A stretch of DNA of 6,248 nt. Origin: an uncultured Selenomonadaceae bacterium. Its GTDB lineage: Bacteria; Bacillota; Negativicutes; Selenomonadales; Selenomonadaceae. The notes under the pieces are model-generated. The model searched no databases and had not been told where the DNA came from. It saw nothing but the letters and a program-made list of their open reading frames with translations. The position numbers were made by a program, and so were the translations under genes. The DNA lies in contig CALZDE010000124.1 of assembly GCA_945637225.1 (NCBI GenBank), forward strand, positions 1 to 6,248, in the 5' to 3' direction. How positions within the stretch are numbered: position 1 is the stretch's first letter; every line of letters begins with the position of its first letter. Shown in pieces: positions 5,710 to 6,248 of the stretch.

Positions 5710-6248
5710 TTAATCGTCCTCTCCATCATCCAATGATACAATAGAATTTAATGCTCTATCCACAGGATTGTCAAGTATAATATTAACTAATTCATAGGAT
5801 GATTTTTCTTCTAATAATTCTTTTGAGAACTCTAAATTATTTTTTTCAAAAATCTTTTCTAATGATCTATACCAGTTATATTCTTCATATTCCTCCATAC
5901 CATTAGACAATGCTTCAAAAACATACATCAATACAGGTGCAATAATCATTGCATGAAAAACTGGTATCATATCCGCTCTGTTAGATAATAATTTATAATT
6001 ACCAAAAGCGTCTGTTGATAAACCTATTATTATTTTATGATCATGAATATCAACTTCCATTTTATTAGCATTTTCACCATCATATCTGTTAATGCTAAAT
6101 ATAGAAGGAATTTTACTTGTATCTTCAGTATTTTTTTCTACATGAATATTGTATTGTCCCGCAACTGCCAATACACTTCCCCTATCAATATCAAAAGTAA
6201 TACCATCATAATCAGAATTAAATTTGTTACTAGAAAAATTTTCCAAAT
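5710..6248 (-). CDS. C-terminal part of an unidentified operon protein (partial at right edge)
   Basis: At least 178 codons are visible, ending in TAA at 5710-5712. The frame stays open to the edge and the first in-window start candidate is a TTG at 6244-6246 with no room for a ribosome site. The real start almost certainly lies outside. I do not recognise a named domain. The first 80 residues look like beta strands (GITFDI, KMEVDIHDHKIIIGLS). A mostly helical part then follows: an amphipathic to hydrophobic helix MIPVFHAMIIAPVLMYVFEAL (93-113), an acidic turn MEEYEEY (117-123), and WYRSLEKIFEKNNLEF (125-140). The end is acidic (DDGEDD). The helix contains short-sidechain and charged neighbours and need not be a membrane span. 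The tight coupling to the DUF6339-like gene indicates a shared function. A structural or DNA-interacting subunit of a multi-gene defence locus is a guess from that context. Confidence 0.72.
   Translation of the reverse strand, partial: LENFSSNKFNSDYDGITFDIDRGSVLAVAGQYNIHVEKNTEDTSKIPSIFSINRYDGENANKMEVDIHDHKIIIGLSTDAFGNYKLLSNRADMIPVFHAMIIAPVLMYVFEALSNGMEEYEEYNWYRSLEKIFEKNNLEFSKELLEEKSSYELVNIILDNPVDRALNSIVSLDDGEDD
5718..5724 (-). promoter_or_regulatory. Shine-Dalgarno site inside the upstream gene
   Basis: GGAGAGG on the minus strand lies within the last codons of the upstream gene (its Gly-Glu-Asp-Asp end) and 10 nt before the ATG at 5707. It fixes the start of the 263-aa protein. A second Met, five codons in, is less likely. 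Confidence 0.6.

Noticed and set aside
6244..6246. TTG as the true start of the right-edge gene
   Set aside because: Only two bases remain upstream in the window, the frame is open to the edge, and the peptide begins mid-domain, so the gene continues outside.
1..6248. CRISPR array
   Set aside because: No regularly spaced direct repeats were seen anywhere in the window.

Overview
The window looks like the chromosome of an AT-rich, outer-membrane-bearing bacterium. An RND-type pump with its periplasmic adaptor implies a diderm envelope. The AT-rich composition and the IS200/IS605-like debris would suit a diderm Firmicute (Negativicutes, for example a Megamonas/Selenomonas-like organism), but that placement is a guess and nothing here fixes the taxon.

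Layout from left to right. (1) Positions 1-185 read on the + strand as the last 17 codons of a gene plus a highly structured tail with three hairpins. I interpret this as the 3' end of a tnpB-like gene and the right end / omegaRNA-like region of an IS200/IS605-type element. (2) Positions 186-329 are an AT-rich spacer with a perfect short inverted repeat and a probable terminator for the efflux operon. (3) Positions 330-4679, minus strand, hold a two-gene efflux operon. The membrane fusion (adaptor) protein comes first and the RND inner-membrane permease second, separated by 12 nt. A promoter -10 box lies about 37-42 nt before the adaptor start. No TolC-type outer membrane factor and no regulator gene are present. 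(4) Positions 4680-4915 are intergenic. They hold the promoter, a strong minus-strand intrinsic terminator, and a short in-frame stretch that looks like the orphaned 3' end of a lost gene. (5) Positions 4916-6248, minus strand, hold the last two genes of an operon that enters from beyond the right edge. One is the C-terminal part of a protein I cannot name; the other is a 263-aa protein resembling the DUF6339 family.

The pump genes are ordinary in sequence. The part most likely to belong to an accessory or defence system is the right edge. From memory, DUF6339 proteins recur beside Z1-domain helicases, MutL/GHKL-like ATPases, PD-(D/E)XK proteins and cytosine methyltransferases in complex restriction-like loci. 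The window ends before any such catalytic gene, so this is context-based inference. The lower GC of the right-hand genes and the apparent gene remnant beside them fit an insertion whose left boundary lies around 4871-4915.
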